64,000 bases of DNA from Eubacterium sp. (GTDB taxonomy: Bacteria; Bacillota; Clostridia; Oscillospirales; Acutalibacteraceae), in contig JAFUEH010000008.1 of NCBI GenBank assembly GCA_017463985.1, positions 101,182-165,181 on the forward strand, read 5' to 3'. Below the pieces are notes generated by a model. It was not told the origin of the DNA. It was given only the letters and a program-made list of their open reading frames with translations, and searched no databases. This document shows, one piece after another, positions 19,547-29,074 of this stretch (its first letter is position 1; each line of letters opens with the position of its first letter). The position numbers and the translations under genes are program-made.

Positions 19547-20839
19547 TTATTGCCCGTCAAAAAACTTTGGTTGTTTTGCCAAAGCGTTTGGCACTGTACA
19601 CCGCCGCAGGGTGCTGCCTTCATACCTTCCAATCCCCTCCAAACAGCGGTAGCTTTTGCCGTAAAGAAGGCAGGTCGTTGTCCGGTAATCACGTCCCTCG
19701 CTCAGCGCTACGCCGGCCGGTGTGCGTACCGCGTACTGTCCGCTGTCGGCCTTGCCGCCAAGCTGCGGCGTCAAAATACAGTTAGACAGCAGCCGTTCCT
19801 CCGCCGCGTCATAGCCAGAGACAGCTGCATACGCCTGATAATTTTCGTTAAAATAATCCGTATCGAAATAGAGCGGATCCGGCGTGTGCTCCTTTGCCGC
19901 ACTGTCGTATTGCTGCAGCGCAGCCGCCGTCACCAAAAAGCAATACAGGTCACCCTTGCCGGTGCGCCCGTCGATCGCTTCATCGTCCCAGGTGAGATCA
20001 GCGGCATAATACACACCGTTCAGCGCGATCAGGTTCCAAGCATGATTGCCGGCATTTTTGGCGGAGGTAATGATCCGTGTACGGTAGCCAAGCGCGCGTG
20101 CTATGCGGAAAAAGGCGGCCGCATAGCCCTGACAGGTGGCCTTCCCTCCCAGCAGCGCACCGTAGGCGGAAAAGGCCGCCGGATTGGCCGTCGGATCAGC
20201 CGCAGCCTTGCTGTCATACACAGCGCGGTCACAGATATAGGTGTGTACGCGCGTCAGCCGCTGATAATCGGTCAGTGCCTTTGTATTCAGCTCGCTGACA
20301 AAGCGCGCCACCGCCTTATCCACCTGTTGCTCCTGTGCTGCCGTGGAATAATAGGTAACGCTCGCCGTGACCGTATAATAATACAGGCCGCCGGTATGGC
20401 GATCCTCGGTGAACGCAGTATAGCCGTAGCCCGCTACCGCCAAGCGCAGATAATCGCCGTCATTCACGCGATCGGAGCGCTGATCATCCGTAGCGGCAAA
20501 AAACAGCCGCCGTACCAGCCCGAGCCGTTCGGACTTCGTGCTCATCCGCTGCGCTGTCACCACGTGCAGCGTAAAGGAGCCGGCGCGCTGTAAGAGGTAT
20601 CGCTTCATGCTGCGGTACAGCGCTTCGCCCTCGGCATAATACACCGCCTCGCCGGTGTTCACGTCCGCCGTTGCAGCCGCTGCTGTCGAATACGCAGCCT
20701 CTACCTTTTCACCGCTGTAAAGCGCATTATCCTCAAACGCAGGCGCAGCAGCGCTCTCCGCGGCCAGCACGGTCCATCCGCCTGCCGGGGAGGTAATCAG
20801 CAATATCCAGATACTCAGTACTGCTAACGCCCGTTTCAT
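19547..20839 (-). CDS. Exported transglutaminase-like cysteine protein
   Basis: A 430-residue protein with a signal peptide (residues 1-27, ending near VLAAES). The C-terminal half has a transglutaminase-like fold: Cys in GGKATCQGYA, His in AGNHAWN and Asp in YYAADLTWDD, the papain-like triad in the usual order, at roughly residues 230, 265 and 285. The N-terminal half is Ala/Thr/Tyr-rich without a recognised domain. These bacterial proteins act as cysteine proteases or peptide crosslinkers at the cell wall; which one cannot be said. Nine bases separate it from aroK upstream, so it is probably in the same operon. Confidence 0.86.
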   Translation of the reverse strand: MKRALAVLSIWILLITSPAGGWTVLAAESAAAPAFEDNALYSGEKVEAAYSTAAAATADVNTGEAVYYAEGEALYRSMKRYLLQRAGSFTLHVVTAQRMSTKSERLGLVRRLFFAATDDQRSDRVNDGDYLRLAVAGYGYTAFTEDRHTGGLYYYTVTASVTYYSTAAQEQQVDKAVARFVSELNTKALTDYQRLTRVHTYICDRAVYDSKAAADPTANPAAFSAYGALLGGKATCQGYAAAFFRIARALGYRTRIITSAKNAGNHAWNLIALNGVYYAADLTWDDEAIDGRTGKGDLYCFLVTAAALQQYDSAAKEHTPDPLYFDTDYFNENYQAYAAVSGYDAAEERLLSNCILTPQLGGKADSGQYAVRTPAGVALSEGRDYRTTTCLLYGKSYRCLEGIGRYEGSTLRRCTVPNALAKQPKFFDGQ

Positions 20840-20848
20840 AAGCTTCTC

Positions 20849-21352
20849 CTACTGTCCTGCCGCCGCCACAATGCGCGCCACAGTCTCCTCCACGGTGCCG
20901 TCATTACCGTCGATCTCTACATCCGCATAGCGCCGATACAGCGGCAGCCGTTCGCGGTACATATCCTCCAGCGTATTCCCCTGCCGCACCACAATACCGC
21001 GCGTCGTAAAATTGTTAATACGCTGCAGCATGGTTTCATAATCTAAATGCAGGTAGATCACCTTGCCGAGGGAGCGCAGGTGCTGCATCGCCGCGTCGGA
21101 ATAAATCACGCTGCCGCCGGTGGCGATCACCGTGGCCTCCAGCTGTAAGGAACAGATCGCCCGTTCCTCCGCTACATAAAAATATTCCGTTCCCTTCGTG
21201 TCGATCAGGTCCTGCAAACGGCTTTGCTCCAGTCCCTGCAGCAGTAAATCTGTATCAAAAAAGTTTTTCAGCATCACCTTTGCGGCAATGACGCCGCAGG
21301 TGCTTTTGCCCGAGCCGGGCGGTCCGATCAATATTACATTGCTTTTGTCCAT
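20849..21352 (-). CDS. aroK: Shikimate kinase homologue
   Basis: A 167-residue P-loop kinase of the shikimate kinase family. Walker A GPPGSGKST is at residues 10-18, the DxD-like FDTDLLL near 33-39, and the ATGGS segment near 97-101. The lid region differs: where shikimate kinases usually have R-P-L-L there is TRGIVVRQGNT. This variant is often called shikimate kinase in Clostridia, but substrate specificity is not proven by sequence. No other shikimate-pathway gene is adjacent. It is packed between a transglutaminase gene and nth. Confidence 0.78.
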   Translation of the reverse strand: MDKSNVILIGPPGSGKSTCGVIAAKVMLKNFFDTDLLLQGLEQSRLQDLIDTKGTEYFYVAEERAICSLQLEATVIATGGSVIYSDAAMQHLRSLGKVIYLHLDYETMLQRINNFTTRGIVVRQGNTLEDMYRERLPLYRRYADVEIDGNDGTVEETVARIVAAAGQ

Positions 21353-21353
21353 C

Positions 21354-21986
21354 TTATTTTACACCGACCCTTTTGCAGTTTTCCGCCATCGGACAGCCGT
21401 CGCACTTTGGCTTTCTGGCCGAGCAGGTATCGCGCCCAAACAGCACGATACGGTGACAGAAATCGCTGCCCTCCTCGGGCGGAATGAGTTTTTTAAGCGC
21501 CATTTCAATCTTCACCGGCTCCTTTACCTCTACCAGCCCGATACGGTTGGCGATACGGATCATGTGCGTATCCACCACGATACTCTCCTTGCCGTACACA
21601 TCGCCCACGATCAGGTTAGCGGTCTTACGGCCGACGCCGGGAAGCTTTACCAGCTCCTCGATCGTATCCGGCACCGTGCCGCCGAATTCGTCGCGTACCA
21701 TCTGTGCCATGCCGATGATGGACTTGGCCTTATCGTGATAAAATCCGCACGATTTGATGAGCTGCTCCACGTCTGCCAGCTCCGCGCCGGCATAATCATC
21801 CAGTGTTCTGTATTTTGCAAAAAGAGCGGGGGTGACTAAATTCACCCTCGCGTCCGTACATTGCGCAGAAAGGCGCACCGCCACCAACAGCTCGAACGGA
21901 TTGCCGGCCGTCAGTGAACAGATCGCCTCCGGATATTCTTTTTTTAAGATTGCTACCGCATTCAGTGCGCGTTGCTTTTTAGTCAT
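21354..21986 (-). CDS. nth: Endonuclease III
   Basis: DNA glycosylase/AP lyase for oxidised pyrimidines. The helix-hairpin-helix LPGVGRKTAN contains the catalytic Lys, VVDTHM the catalytic Asp, and the C-terminal 4Fe-4S loop has Cys-x6-Cys-x2-Cys-x5-Cys (from CSARKPKC to CPMAENC). At 210 residues it is full length. Its start overlaps the 3' end of rarA by 8 bases, giving a rarA-nth-aroK transcription unit. Confidence 0.97.
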   Translation of the reverse strand: MTKKQRALNAVAILKKEYPEAICSLTAGNPFELLVAVRLSAQCTDARVNLVTPALFAKYRTLDDYAGAELADVEQLIKSCGFYHDKAKSIIGMAQMVRDEFGGTVPDTIEELVKLPGVGRKTANLIVGDVYGKESIVVDTHMIRIANRIGLVEVKEPVKIEMALKKLIPPEEGSDFCHRIVLFGRDTCSARKPKCDGCPMAENCKRVGVK

Positions 21987-23253
21987 GGCTGTTCTTTACC
22001 TTATCCCAGTATTGCTTATATGCCTGTTCGCTCTTATTATCGCCGTATTCATAATAGCGGCGGTCCTTGATGGCGTCCGGCAGGTACTGCTGGTACGTCC
22101 AGTGATGAGGATAATCGTGCGGATAAAGGTAATGCTGCCCTTTTACCGCCGCGTCCTCGCCGTCATAATGCTTATTTTGCAGCTGACGGGGGATCGGTCC
22201 GCTCTTGCCGGCCCGAATATCCGCCAGCGCCAGATCGATCGCACCGGCGCCGCTGTTGCTCTTAGGCGACGTTGCTACCAAAATCACGGCGTCCGCCAGC
22301 GGGATACGCGCTTCCGGCAGGCCAACCATCATGGCAGCGTCCACCGCCGCCTTGACGATCGGAATGATCTGCGGATAGGCCAGCCCAACATCTTCGCAAG
22401 CACACACCATTAGCCGTCGGCACGCGCTGGGCAGGTCGCCCGCCTCGAGCAAACGCGCTAAATAATGCAGCGCCGCGTCCGGATCGCTGCCGCGCATACT
22501 TTTTTGAAAGGCGGAGACAATGTCATAGTGCTCGTCGCCGTCACGGTCGTACTTCATCGAGGATTTTTGCGACAGCTCCTCTGCCGTTGCCAGGGTAATG
22601 ACCTTTTTGCCGTCGGCGGCACGGGTAGCCAGATAGCAGTTTTCCACCGTGTTCAGCGCCTTGCGGACATCGCCGCCGCAGCCGAACGCGATCTTACGCA
22701 GCACCTCGTCGCTGTATTCAACAGCAATACCGTTTTCCGCACGCAAGCAGTCAAAGCCGCGCTGTACGGCCGGCACAATCTCCTCAGGCGTGATCGCCTT
22801 AAATTCAAACACGGTCGACCGTGAAAGGATCGCCGGGTACACATAAAAATACGGGTTTTCTGTCGTAGAGGCGATCAACGTGATCTTGCCGTTTTCAATA
22901 AACTCCAGCAGGCTCTGCTGCTGGCGCTTGTTAAAGTACTGTATCTCGTCAAGGTACAGCAAAATACCGTTCGGTGCCGTAAAGGTATCGATCTCGGCAA
23001 CGATATCGCGGATATCTTGGGTAGAGGCGGTGGTGCCGTTGAGCTTGCGCAGGGCGCGGTTCGTCTTACCGGCAATGATCGACGCTACCGTTGTTTTGCC
23101 GACGCCGGAAGGTCCGTAAAAAATCAGGTTCGGCACCTCGCCGTTTTCAATCATATTATACAGCGCCTTACCGGGGGTAAGCAGATGGCGCTGTCCCACC
23201 ACCTCGCTGAGCTCCCGCGGGCGTATTCTGTCTGCAAGCGGATTGATATTCAA
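21979..23253 (-). CDS. rarA: Replication-associated recombination protein A (RarA/MgsA)
   Basis: AAA+ ATPase of the clamp-loader clade that acts at stalled replication forks. The 424-residue protein has the N-terminal segment LADRIRPRELSEVVGQ, Walker A GPSGVGKTT (about 49-57), Walker B LYLDEIQYF, sensor 1 ASTTENP, and the C-terminal tetramerisation domain with KKPIPR-like text. Its ATG overlaps the queH stop by ATGA (23250-23253), so the two are coupled. Confidence 0.97.
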   Translation of the reverse strand: MNINPLADRIRPRELSEVVGQRHLLTPGKALYNMIENGEVPNLIFYGPSGVGKTTVASIIAGKTNRALRKLNGTTASTQDIRDIVAEIDTFTAPNGILLYLDEIQYFNKRQQQSLLEFIENGKITLIASTTENPYFYVYPAILSRSTVFEFKAITPEEIVPAVQRGFDCLRAENGIAVEYSDEVLRKIAFGCGGDVRKALNTVENCYLATRAADGKKVITLATAEELSQKSSMKYDRDGDEHYDIVSAFQKSMRGSDPDAALHYLARLLEAGDLPSACRRLMVCACEDVGLAYPQIIPIVKAAVDAAMMVGLPEARIPLADAVILVATSPKSNSGAGAIDLALADIRAGKSGPIPRQLQNKHYDGEDAAVKGQHYLYPHDYPHHWTYQQYLPDAIKDRRYYEYGDNKSEQAYKQYWDKVKNSHD

Positions 23254-23876
23254 GCTTCGTTCTCCTTTGCCTTACGGGAATAGCGGCAGCCGCAAAAATT
23301 CTGCCGATAGAGCCGGTATGTGCGTGACAGCTCGATCGAGCGCTTATAGCCCTCGTGCTTTTTGAAATCGGACGGCAGCCAGGCCACGCCGTACTGCGCG
23401 CCGAGCGCCTCCCCGATCTCGTTGATTTTTTGCGCGTTTTTCAGCGGACTGATCGACAGTGTGGTACAAAAATAATCAAAGCCGTTTTCCTTCGCCAGCC
23501 GCGCCGTATGCTCCAACCGCAGCCGATAGCATCGAAAGCAGCGCTCGCCGCCCTCCGGTACTGCCTCCAGTCCCTTAGCAATCGCCTCAAAATCAGCGGC
23601 GCAATAGGCGCCTCTCACCAGCCGGACGGGATGCTTCGTCGGCAGCGCCTCGATCAGACGCTGCTGCTCCCGAAAGCGCTTGTCAAACTCGTCCTCCGGA
23701 GAGATATTAGGGTTATAATAATAGACCGTTATGTCAAAATAATCTGAAAGATATTCGAGGGTATAGCTGGAACACGGCGCACAGCAGGAATGTAGCAGCA
23801 GCCGCGGCGGCGCAGCGTTTTCCTCCAGCTGCGCCAAAACACGCTCCAGCTCCCGTTGATAGTTGATTTTATTCAT
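23250..23876 (-). CDS. queH: Epoxyqueuosine reductase QueH
   Basis: Reduces epoxyqueuosine to queuosine in tRNA without cobalamin. The 208-residue protein shows the family signatures: the vicinal Cys pair in LHSCCAPCS, CFRCYRLRL mid-protein and the C-terminal FCGCRYS, which provide ligands for the 4Fe-4S cluster and second metal. Formerly DUF208. It heads the queH-rarA-nth-aroK set. No other queuosine gene is nearby, so preQ1 or queuine is obtained elsewhere. Confidence 0.95.
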   Translation of the reverse strand: MNKINYQRELERVLAQLEENAAPPRLLLHSCCAPCSSYTLEYLSDYFDITVYYYNPNISPEDEFDKRFREQQRLIEALPTKHPVRLVRGAYCAADFEAIAKGLEAVPEGGERCFRCYRLRLEHTARLAKENGFDYFCTTLSISPLKNAQKINEIGEALGAQYGVAWLPSDFKKHEGYKRSIELSRTYRLYRQNFCGCRYSRKAKENEA

Positions 23877-23885
23877 GATATTGCA

Positions 23886-25340
23886 TTATAAATAATTCCG
23901 CGGATTCACGCGCGTATCGCTGACGCGCACCTCAAAGTGGCAATGCGGACCGGTAGAATTGCCAGTACTGCCGCTCTTAGCAAGCACGGTGCCCTTATAC
24001 ACTGCCTGACCGACCTTTACCAGCAAGGTAGAATTGTGCGCATACAGCGTACAAATCCTTCTGCCGGAGGCGTCCGTACCGTGGTAAACCATCACATAAT
24101 AACCGTAGCTGTAATGCCATTCCGAGCGAATAACGATACCCTTCTGTGCGGCAACAACGCTGGTACCGGAGGGACACGGAATATCCATGCCGCCGTGCGC
24201 CTTGCCTTGGAAGTAGTGACCGAATTCCTGTGAAACGCCGCTGTGGCCGGGAACAGGCCAGCCAAGCGAAAGCGCTGCATTCGAATTCACAAAGACCTCG
24301 CCCGTCTGGTTCGCCAGCTCCACCTCGTCCTTGTCCTTCAGCTCTGGATTTTCTGCTGTGGTGACCTCGTCGGCGGACTTCCTGCCGCTGAGGAGGGCGT
24401 CAATTTCAGCGTCAATATTGGCAAGCGCTGCCTCGCTGTCATCGGAATAATCAAGATATATCTGATTGTTAATGGCGTAGTCCATAAAGAGCTTGTCATA
24501 AGTGGCGCGCTCCGCCGCCAGCACCTGCTTTTTGCTTTCCAACTCCGCTGCCTTGGCATTGACGGAGGTCTTTTCGGCTTCGTATTCCGCCTTCGCGGTG
24601 TCCAGCTCAGCTTTCGCCGCGTCCAGCGCCGCCTGCTTGGCTTCCAAGCCGTCCTGCTTCGTCATGATCTCGTCCATCTGCTCCGTGACCTGCTGCAAGA
24701 GCGCCGTATCACTTTTAGAAACAGCCTTGATCATTTCAAACCGGTTGAGGAACTGTGAAATGTCCTTGCTGGTCAGCAGGGCGACAATGATACTGCTGTT
24801 GCCGCTGACGTACATCGCACGCAGCCGCAGGCAGTAAGCCTTGTAGGTGATGTTAAAATTATCCTCCAGCGCGTCATATTCCGCCTTGGCAACATCGTAT
24901 TCCGCCTGCAGCGCATCCAGCTGCTCCTGCAGCGGCGCGATCTGTTCGTCCAGCTCTGCAATCTTTACATTCGCGGCCGCTACCTCGTTTTGCAGTAAAA
25001 TCAGCTCCTCGTTCATATAGCCGATCTTTTCGTCCAGCGCGACCATATATTCTTCTGTGTCCTTTGCGCCGTCGCCCAGCTCCTTGAGCTTTTCCTCGCT
25101 CGCCTTCAGTCCGGCTTCAATCGTCGCACGCTGCTCCTCGAGTGTTTTCTGCGCTTCGGCCTTGGCCTGCTCCGCCTCTTCCGCGCTTTGCGTCGTGGTA
25201 ACGATCGGGTCAATCTCTTGCTCCGTCGTACTCTCCGGTACCGTCGTTTCCTCCGCCAGCGCACGGTAGCCGCCGGCACTGCACGCGCACACAGCAGCGA
25301 GCGCCAGCGCCAAGCCCTTCTTGAATATGCTTATTTTCAC
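23886..25340 (-). CDS. Exported M23 peptidoglycan hydrolase with coiled coil
   Basis: A 484-residue EnvC/CwlO-like protein. I choose GTG at 25340 because AAGAGG lies 9 bases upstream and it starts directly with a signal peptide (KISIFKKGLALALAAV, cleavage after about residue 33); the open frame extends further but lacks a ribosome site. Residues 60-340 are a long Ala/Glu/Lys/Gln coiled coil in two halves. The C-terminal M23 LytM domain has the zinc ligands HGGMD and HCHFE, with QEFGHYF before them and YAHNS between. Likely cleaves peptide bridges in peptidoglycan for daughter-cell separation or growth. Monocistronic. Confidence 0.93.
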   Translation of the reverse strand: MKISIFKKGLALALAAVCACSAGGYRALAEETTVPESTTEQEIDPIVTTTQSAEEAEQAKAEAQKTLEEQRATIEAGLKASEEKLKELGDGAKDTEEYMVALDEKIGYMNEELILLQNEVAAANVKIAELDEQIAPLQEQLDALQAEYDVAKAEYDALEDNFNITYKAYCLRLRAMYVSGNSSIIVALLTSKDISQFLNRFEMIKAVSKSDTALLQQVTEQMDEIMTKQDGLEAKQAALDAAKAELDTAKAEYEAEKTSVNAKAAELESKKQVLAAERATYDKLFMDYAINNQIYLDYSDDSEAALANIDAEIDALLSGRKSADEVTTAENPELKDKDEVELANQTGEVFVNSNAALSLGWPVPGHSGVSQEFGHYFQGKAHGGMDIPCPSGTSVVAAQKGIVIRSEWHYSYGYYVMVYHGTDASGRRICTLYAHNSTLLVKVGQAVYKGTVLAKSGSTGNSTGPHCHFEVRVSDTRVNPRNYL

Positions 25341-25433
25341 GTCGTAAGACCTCTTATCTTTAAAATATAAATAGACATGATTATCATAACATATCAAGCT
25401 TCATTTTTAAAGGGGAAAAACGAAAATAATTGT

Positions 25434-25466
25434 TACAAAAATCCCTGCAACCGGCGTTGCAGGGAT
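25434..25466 (-). terminator. Terminator of the GPH transporter gene
   Basis: An 11-bp perfect stem, 25441-25451 with 25456-25466, loop CGGC, followed on the minus strand by a T run. It starts 13 bases after the stop at 25479. Confidence 0.92.
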
Positions 25467-25478
25467 GACATTTTGCGG

Positions 25479-26963
25479 TTATTCAAATTTCTCCGTAATG
25501 TCTGCCGTCGTCTCCATTTCCGGCAGGCTCTCCTCCGGCTCATCGCTGTGCAGCATCGCCTCGTTGTCTGCCTGTACCTTCTCGTAGATCGGCACCAGCT
25601 TCTCTTTCGTTAACGGATAGGCAAAGCGGTAGAGCAGCCAAATCGCGGTATAGGTGATCGCCGGGATCAGCGTACAAAGCCACAGTATACCTTCGCTGAC
25701 GCCGGCCTTATAACCGATTTGCGACATCTCAACGGAATCGTAACCGATTTTGCCCAGCAGGGCCATGCCAATATAGTCGGCAAGCGTCTGGCCGAACTTA
25801 CGGGCAAAGGTATAGACGGCGTAGATGGCGCTTTCGCTGCGCACACCCGTCTTAACATACTGATAGTCGATGACGTCAGCTACCACAGCCCAGTTGGTGA
25901 TCGATACAAAGGAGTAACCGAAGCCGATCACAAACAGTACGATCATAAAGATCCACGCCTGATCCGGCTTGGGCTTAATGATAAAGCAGGCAATCGCGGC
26001 GATCGCTGAGAACATAGAACCGAAGCCTGCCAGCTCCTTTTTGCCGAACCTTTTCACCAGCATCGGCGTAATCGGAATCATCAACGCCATCGGCAGGTAC
26101 TGCGCGATTGCGCCAAGGGTGTTCAGGTTGGAGTTTTCAAAATAGTTTTTATAAAGATACGCGTTATAGGAGGCGAACTGCAGCTGACCGCTGATCAGCA
26201 CGCCGGTGATCGCCAGCACCACAAACGGACGGCTTTTCAGCATACCGAGATAGGTGCTCTTCATGTTCACAGACGGCTTTTCGTCTGACTTGACGCGTTC
26301 CTTTGTTGTTGCATAACAAGAGAAGTAGAAAATAATCGCCAGCACGCACATCGCCGCAGCAAAATAGAACATTCTGTTTCCGTTAACCGTTACCTTATCG
26401 CTATTGTAGATAATGAACGGTGCCAGCAACAGCGGTGCCGCACCGCCAATACCGCCGCCGATGGAGCGGAAGGTCGACAGCAGCGTTCTGCCGCTGGGAT
26501 CATCCGTAATCACCGAGGCAAGCGAGCCGAACGGCACGTTAATACCGGTATACATCATGCCGAAGCAAATATACGTCACATAAGCAAACAGCAGTATCAA
26601 CGCCGGACTGTCAGTGTGTCGTGTAATATCGTAAAAGCAAGCCAGCTGCGCCACCGCAACCGGTACGGCTATCCACTTCAGATACGGACGGAATTTTCCG
26701 TCCTTGCTCGGCGGTCGTTTTGCCACGATACCGCCCCACAGCGGATCGTTGACAGCGTCCCATAAACGCGTGATCAGGAACAGCCGCTTGAGCTGGTCGG
26801 GATCAATATGTAAAACCTCTGTATAAAACAGCTTTAACGCATACGAAACGTAAGTCAGCACAAACAGGTTGCCGGCGTCACCGAGCGCATAACCTGCGGC
26901 CTCCTTAATACCGATCTTGTTCGGATGCTGATTGACGGCCTTTGTTTTTTCTTTTTTTGCCAT
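25479..26963 (-). CDS. GPH-family sugar:cation symporter
   Basis: A 494-residue transporter with about 12 membrane segments in the glycoside-pentoside-hexuronide family (MelB-like, MFS superfamily). The N-terminal AGYALGDAGNLF and the loop DAVNDPLWGGIV match the family's conserved cation-binding and loop regions. A second paralogue is encoded at 36127. The N-terminal Lys-rich tail and the Glu-rich C-terminal tail are cytosolic. Possible substrates are glycosides or hexuronides; the mannonate pathway at 5 kb makes a hexuronide plausible, but this is inference. Confidence 0.9.
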   Translation of the reverse strand: MAKKEKTKAVNQHPNKIGIKEAAGYALGDAGNLFVLTYVSYALKLFYTEVLHIDPDQLKRLFLITRLWDAVNDPLWGGIVAKRPPSKDGKFRPYLKWIAVPVAVAQLACFYDITRHTDSPALILLFAYVTYICFGMMYTGINVPFGSLASVITDDPSGRTLLSTFRSIGGGIGGAAPLLLAPFIIYNSDKVTVNGNRMFYFAAAMCVLAIIFYFSCYATTKERVKSDEKPSVNMKSTYLGMLKSRPFVVLAITGVLISGQLQFASYNAYLYKNYFENSNLNTLGAIAQYLPMALMIPITPMLVKRFGKKELAGFGSMFSAIAAIACFIIKPKPDQAWIFMIVLFVIGFGYSFVSITNWAVVADVIDYQYVKTGVRSESAIYAVYTFARKFGQTLADYIGMALLGKIGYDSVEMSQIGYKAGVSEGILWLCTLIPAITYTAIWLLYRFAYPLTKEKLVPIYEKVQADNEAMLHSDEPEESLPEMETTADITEKFE

Positions 26964-27031
26964 GGAAATCTCTCCTCAAAACAGTATAACACTATTATAG
27001 CACAACAAACGAATATTGCAACCTTGTCGCC

Positions 27032-28174
27032 TCACTGCTGCGCCATTACCCTTTGATAGAAGGCCAGTGCGCCGTCGATCGCTTCCGCGCCGTCAGCACC
27101 GAACGGATCCAGTACGCTGAACACGTGTGCCAGCGGCTTACCGTCTTCGCCGTCGCCGTAATTCACCAGCTCTGTCTGAACGCCCTTGCTTTCCAGCAAT
27201 TCTGCCGCGCGCAGCGTTTGATCGTGCGCCAAGGCGTCGCCGTCGCTGGTGATCAGGTATGTCGGCGGCAGCTGAACCTCTTCCACCAGCGCGTCCAAAT
27301 CCATATACGAATAGGTCGCCTTCTGCCGATAATCGCTGCCCCACATCGGTCTGGTATACAGCGAAAATGCGCCGCCGTCCTTCATAAAGGCAACCGGCGA
27401 GGTCAGCAGCAGCGCCGTCAGATCCAGCTGTCCGTCCACCACGTCAAACGTTTCGCGCAAGGAGGGACTTTCGAGCAGCGCAGCGGAATATACCGCCATC
27501 TGTCCGCCGGCAGAGTCACCGGTGAGCATAATATTCTTACCGTCGCACGGATAATTATTCATGTTTTCACTGATCCACTGCAGCGCCTGCGCGCAGTCCT
27601 GCAGCTGCTCGTTCACCGTAACATCCGGCACCAGACGGTAGCTGATGTTGAACACCACATAACCGCGGTGCGCCAGCTCCAAACAATAGTATTTATTCAG
27701 ATCCTTATCGCCGTAGATCCAACCGCCGCCGTGGATATCAATAATGACCGGCAGCTGACTGTCCGTTGACTGACTGCCGTACACGGCACTTTCGGGATAA
27801 TAGACGTCTAAACGGTGATAAATATTGCCGTCGTCAATATAGGCAATATCATTATCTTCAATAACATCCTCCGGTGGCGTCTGCACAGCGTGCTTAGCGG
27901 CGTCACCGTCAGCGCAAAAGCGCCACACCATCTGCATCATCCGCACCATCGGGTTATGGCGGATACCTTTGCCGCTTTCCGTCTGATATTCCACCGTATC
28001 GGAATAGACCATGCCGCCGACGGCATAGCGGTTTTCGTCCGTATCAAGCACCGGCTTCGTCACGATATTAATAAATATCACCGCGACGACAGCAATCAGC
28101 ACGATCACGCCAAGGATAATGAGCAGCACCTTGCGCCCCTTACCCGTCTTCTTTTTTTCTTTTACAGCAGCCAT
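27032..28174 (-). CDS. Membrane-anchored alpha/beta hydrolase (esterase)
   Basis: A 380-residue member of the hormone-sensitive-lipase-like esterases. After a Lys-rich start there is one membrane segment (about 17-37), placing the catalytic domain outside. HGGGW forms the oxyanion hole, GDSAGG has the nucleophile Ser, and a C-terminal Asp (SDGDALAHD) and His (LAHVFS) complete the triad. It could be a carbohydrate deacetylase or lipid esterase. It is the last of a minus-strand run after the Gx-transporter gene, 18 bases apart, and may be read with the Rnf operon. Confidence 0.88.
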   Translation of the reverse strand: MAAVKEKKKTGKGRKVLLIILGVIVLIAVVAVIFINIVTKPVLDTDENRYAVGGMVYSDTVEYQTESGKGIRHNPMVRMMQMVWRFCADGDAAKHAVQTPPEDVIEDNDIAYIDDGNIYHRLDVYYPESAVYGSQSTDSQLPVIIDIHGGGWIYGDKDLNKYYCLELAHRGYVVFNISYRLVPDVTVNEQLQDCAQALQWISENMNNYPCDGKNIMLTGDSAGGQMAVYSAALLESPSLRETFDVVDGQLDLTALLLTSPVAFMKDGGAFSLYTRPMWGSDYRQKATYSYMDLDALVEEVQLPPTYLITSDGDALAHDQTLRAAELLESKGVQTELVNYGDGEDGKPLAHVFSVLDPFGADGAEAIDGALAFYQRVMAQQ

Positions 28175-28192
28175 AGTAGGTTCCTCCTGTTA

Positions 28193-28705
28193 TTAATGAT
28201 CCGGCGGTAATACCGCCTGCAGCCGGTTCACCACCGGCTTTGCCGCCAAGCCGATCAGCAGCCCGGTCACCAAACCGGCCACCAACAGCACCGGCAGATA
28301 ATAAGCGATACGGTACGTGCCCATCAGCACCGCCGCCACCGCAATTTGCCCGATGTTGTGCGTTACGCCGCCGAGCATACTCACGCCGAACACGGACAGT
28401 CCGGAGCGCCGCCGCACCAGTGCCATCACGGCAAAGGACAGCAGGCCGCCGGCCAACGAATACACCAGGCTGTAGGTATTGCCGAAGGTCAGACCGGCCA
28501 GCACAATACGCACCACCGCCACCGGCAACGCCGTCTTTTCGCCCACCGTAAAGAGCGCCACCACGACTACCAGATTCGCCAAACCAAGCTTCACACCGGG
28601 AACGCCGAGGTTAAACGGCAGCAGGCTTTCCAGATAGCTCAGCACAAAGGCCAACGCCACCAATAGCCCAAACAGGGCGGCTTTTTTTGCTTTACTGTTT
28701 TTCAT
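28193..28705 (-). CDS. Gx transporter family membrane protein (HepS component I-like)
   Basis: A 170-residue hydrophobic protein with about five membrane segments, similar to the family annotated as heptaprenyl diphosphate synthase component I or Gx transporter. The stretches FNLGVPGVKLGLANLVVV and GGVTHNIGQIAVA are typical and resemble S components of ECF transporters. It follows the NusG-II gene by 3 bases. The same family pair accompanies ApbE-dependent flavinylation loci (EetB in the Listeria extracellular electron-transfer locus, from memory), so it may support flavin delivery or export. Confidence 0.82.
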   Translation of the reverse strand: MKNSKAKKAALFGLLVALAFVLSYLESLLPFNLGVPGVKLGLANLVVVVALFTVGEKTALPVAVVRIVLAGLTFGNTYSLVYSLAGGLLSFAVMALVRRRSGLSVFGVSMLGGVTHNIGQIAVAAVLMGTYRIAYYLPVLLVAGLVTGLLIGLAAKPVVNRLQAVLPPDH

Positions 28706-28708
28706 CTG

Positions 28709-29074
28709 TCACCCTGCTATATCAATTTCACTGTCGCCGCCGTCCTTCACCACGCTGACCGTCAGCCGGTGCGGCAGACAGATCACCGATTCGCCGCTAC
28801 GGCTGATCGGCGCGTGGCCGACGCAGATCTTATCCGGACAGTTCGCCTCGGTAATTGCCGCCGTCCCCTGATGAATGACGAGACGGTTTTCTCCGCCGTC
28901 GGCAGTGGTTATTATTTTTTCACAATCCCGATCAAGCGGCAGGACCTCAACGACCGTGCCGTCCACCTCTACCTGTACATATTGGCCGGTATGCGGCACC
29001 GCATACAGGAACAGGCACAGCACGCCGGCCAGCGCCAGCACCGCCGCCATCACGATAACGTCTGCTTTTTTCAT
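28709..29074 (-). CDS. NusG domain II-containing exported protein
   Basis: A 121-residue protein with one N-terminal membrane segment (about 5-25) and an extracytoplasmic NusG-II-like beta domain. The conserved CPDKICV and CLPHRL motifs (two Cys) are present. The function of this family is not settled; it often sits between apbE and the Gx-transporter gene, as here (it abuts apbE with no gap and the next gene by 3 bases), and resembles EetA. It may handle an extracellular flavin or redox cofactor. Confidence 0.85.
   Translation of the reverse strand: MKKADVIVMAAVLALAGVLCLFLYAVPHTGQYVQVEVDGTVVEVLPLDRDCEKIITTADGGENRLVIHQGTAAITEANCPDKICVGHAPISRSGESVICLPHRLTVSVVKDGGDSEIDIAG

Noticed and set aside
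23886-25397. Longer start for the M23 protein at 25397
   Set aside because: It would place about 19 residues before the signal peptide and lacks a ribosome site; GTG 25340 has AAGAGG.
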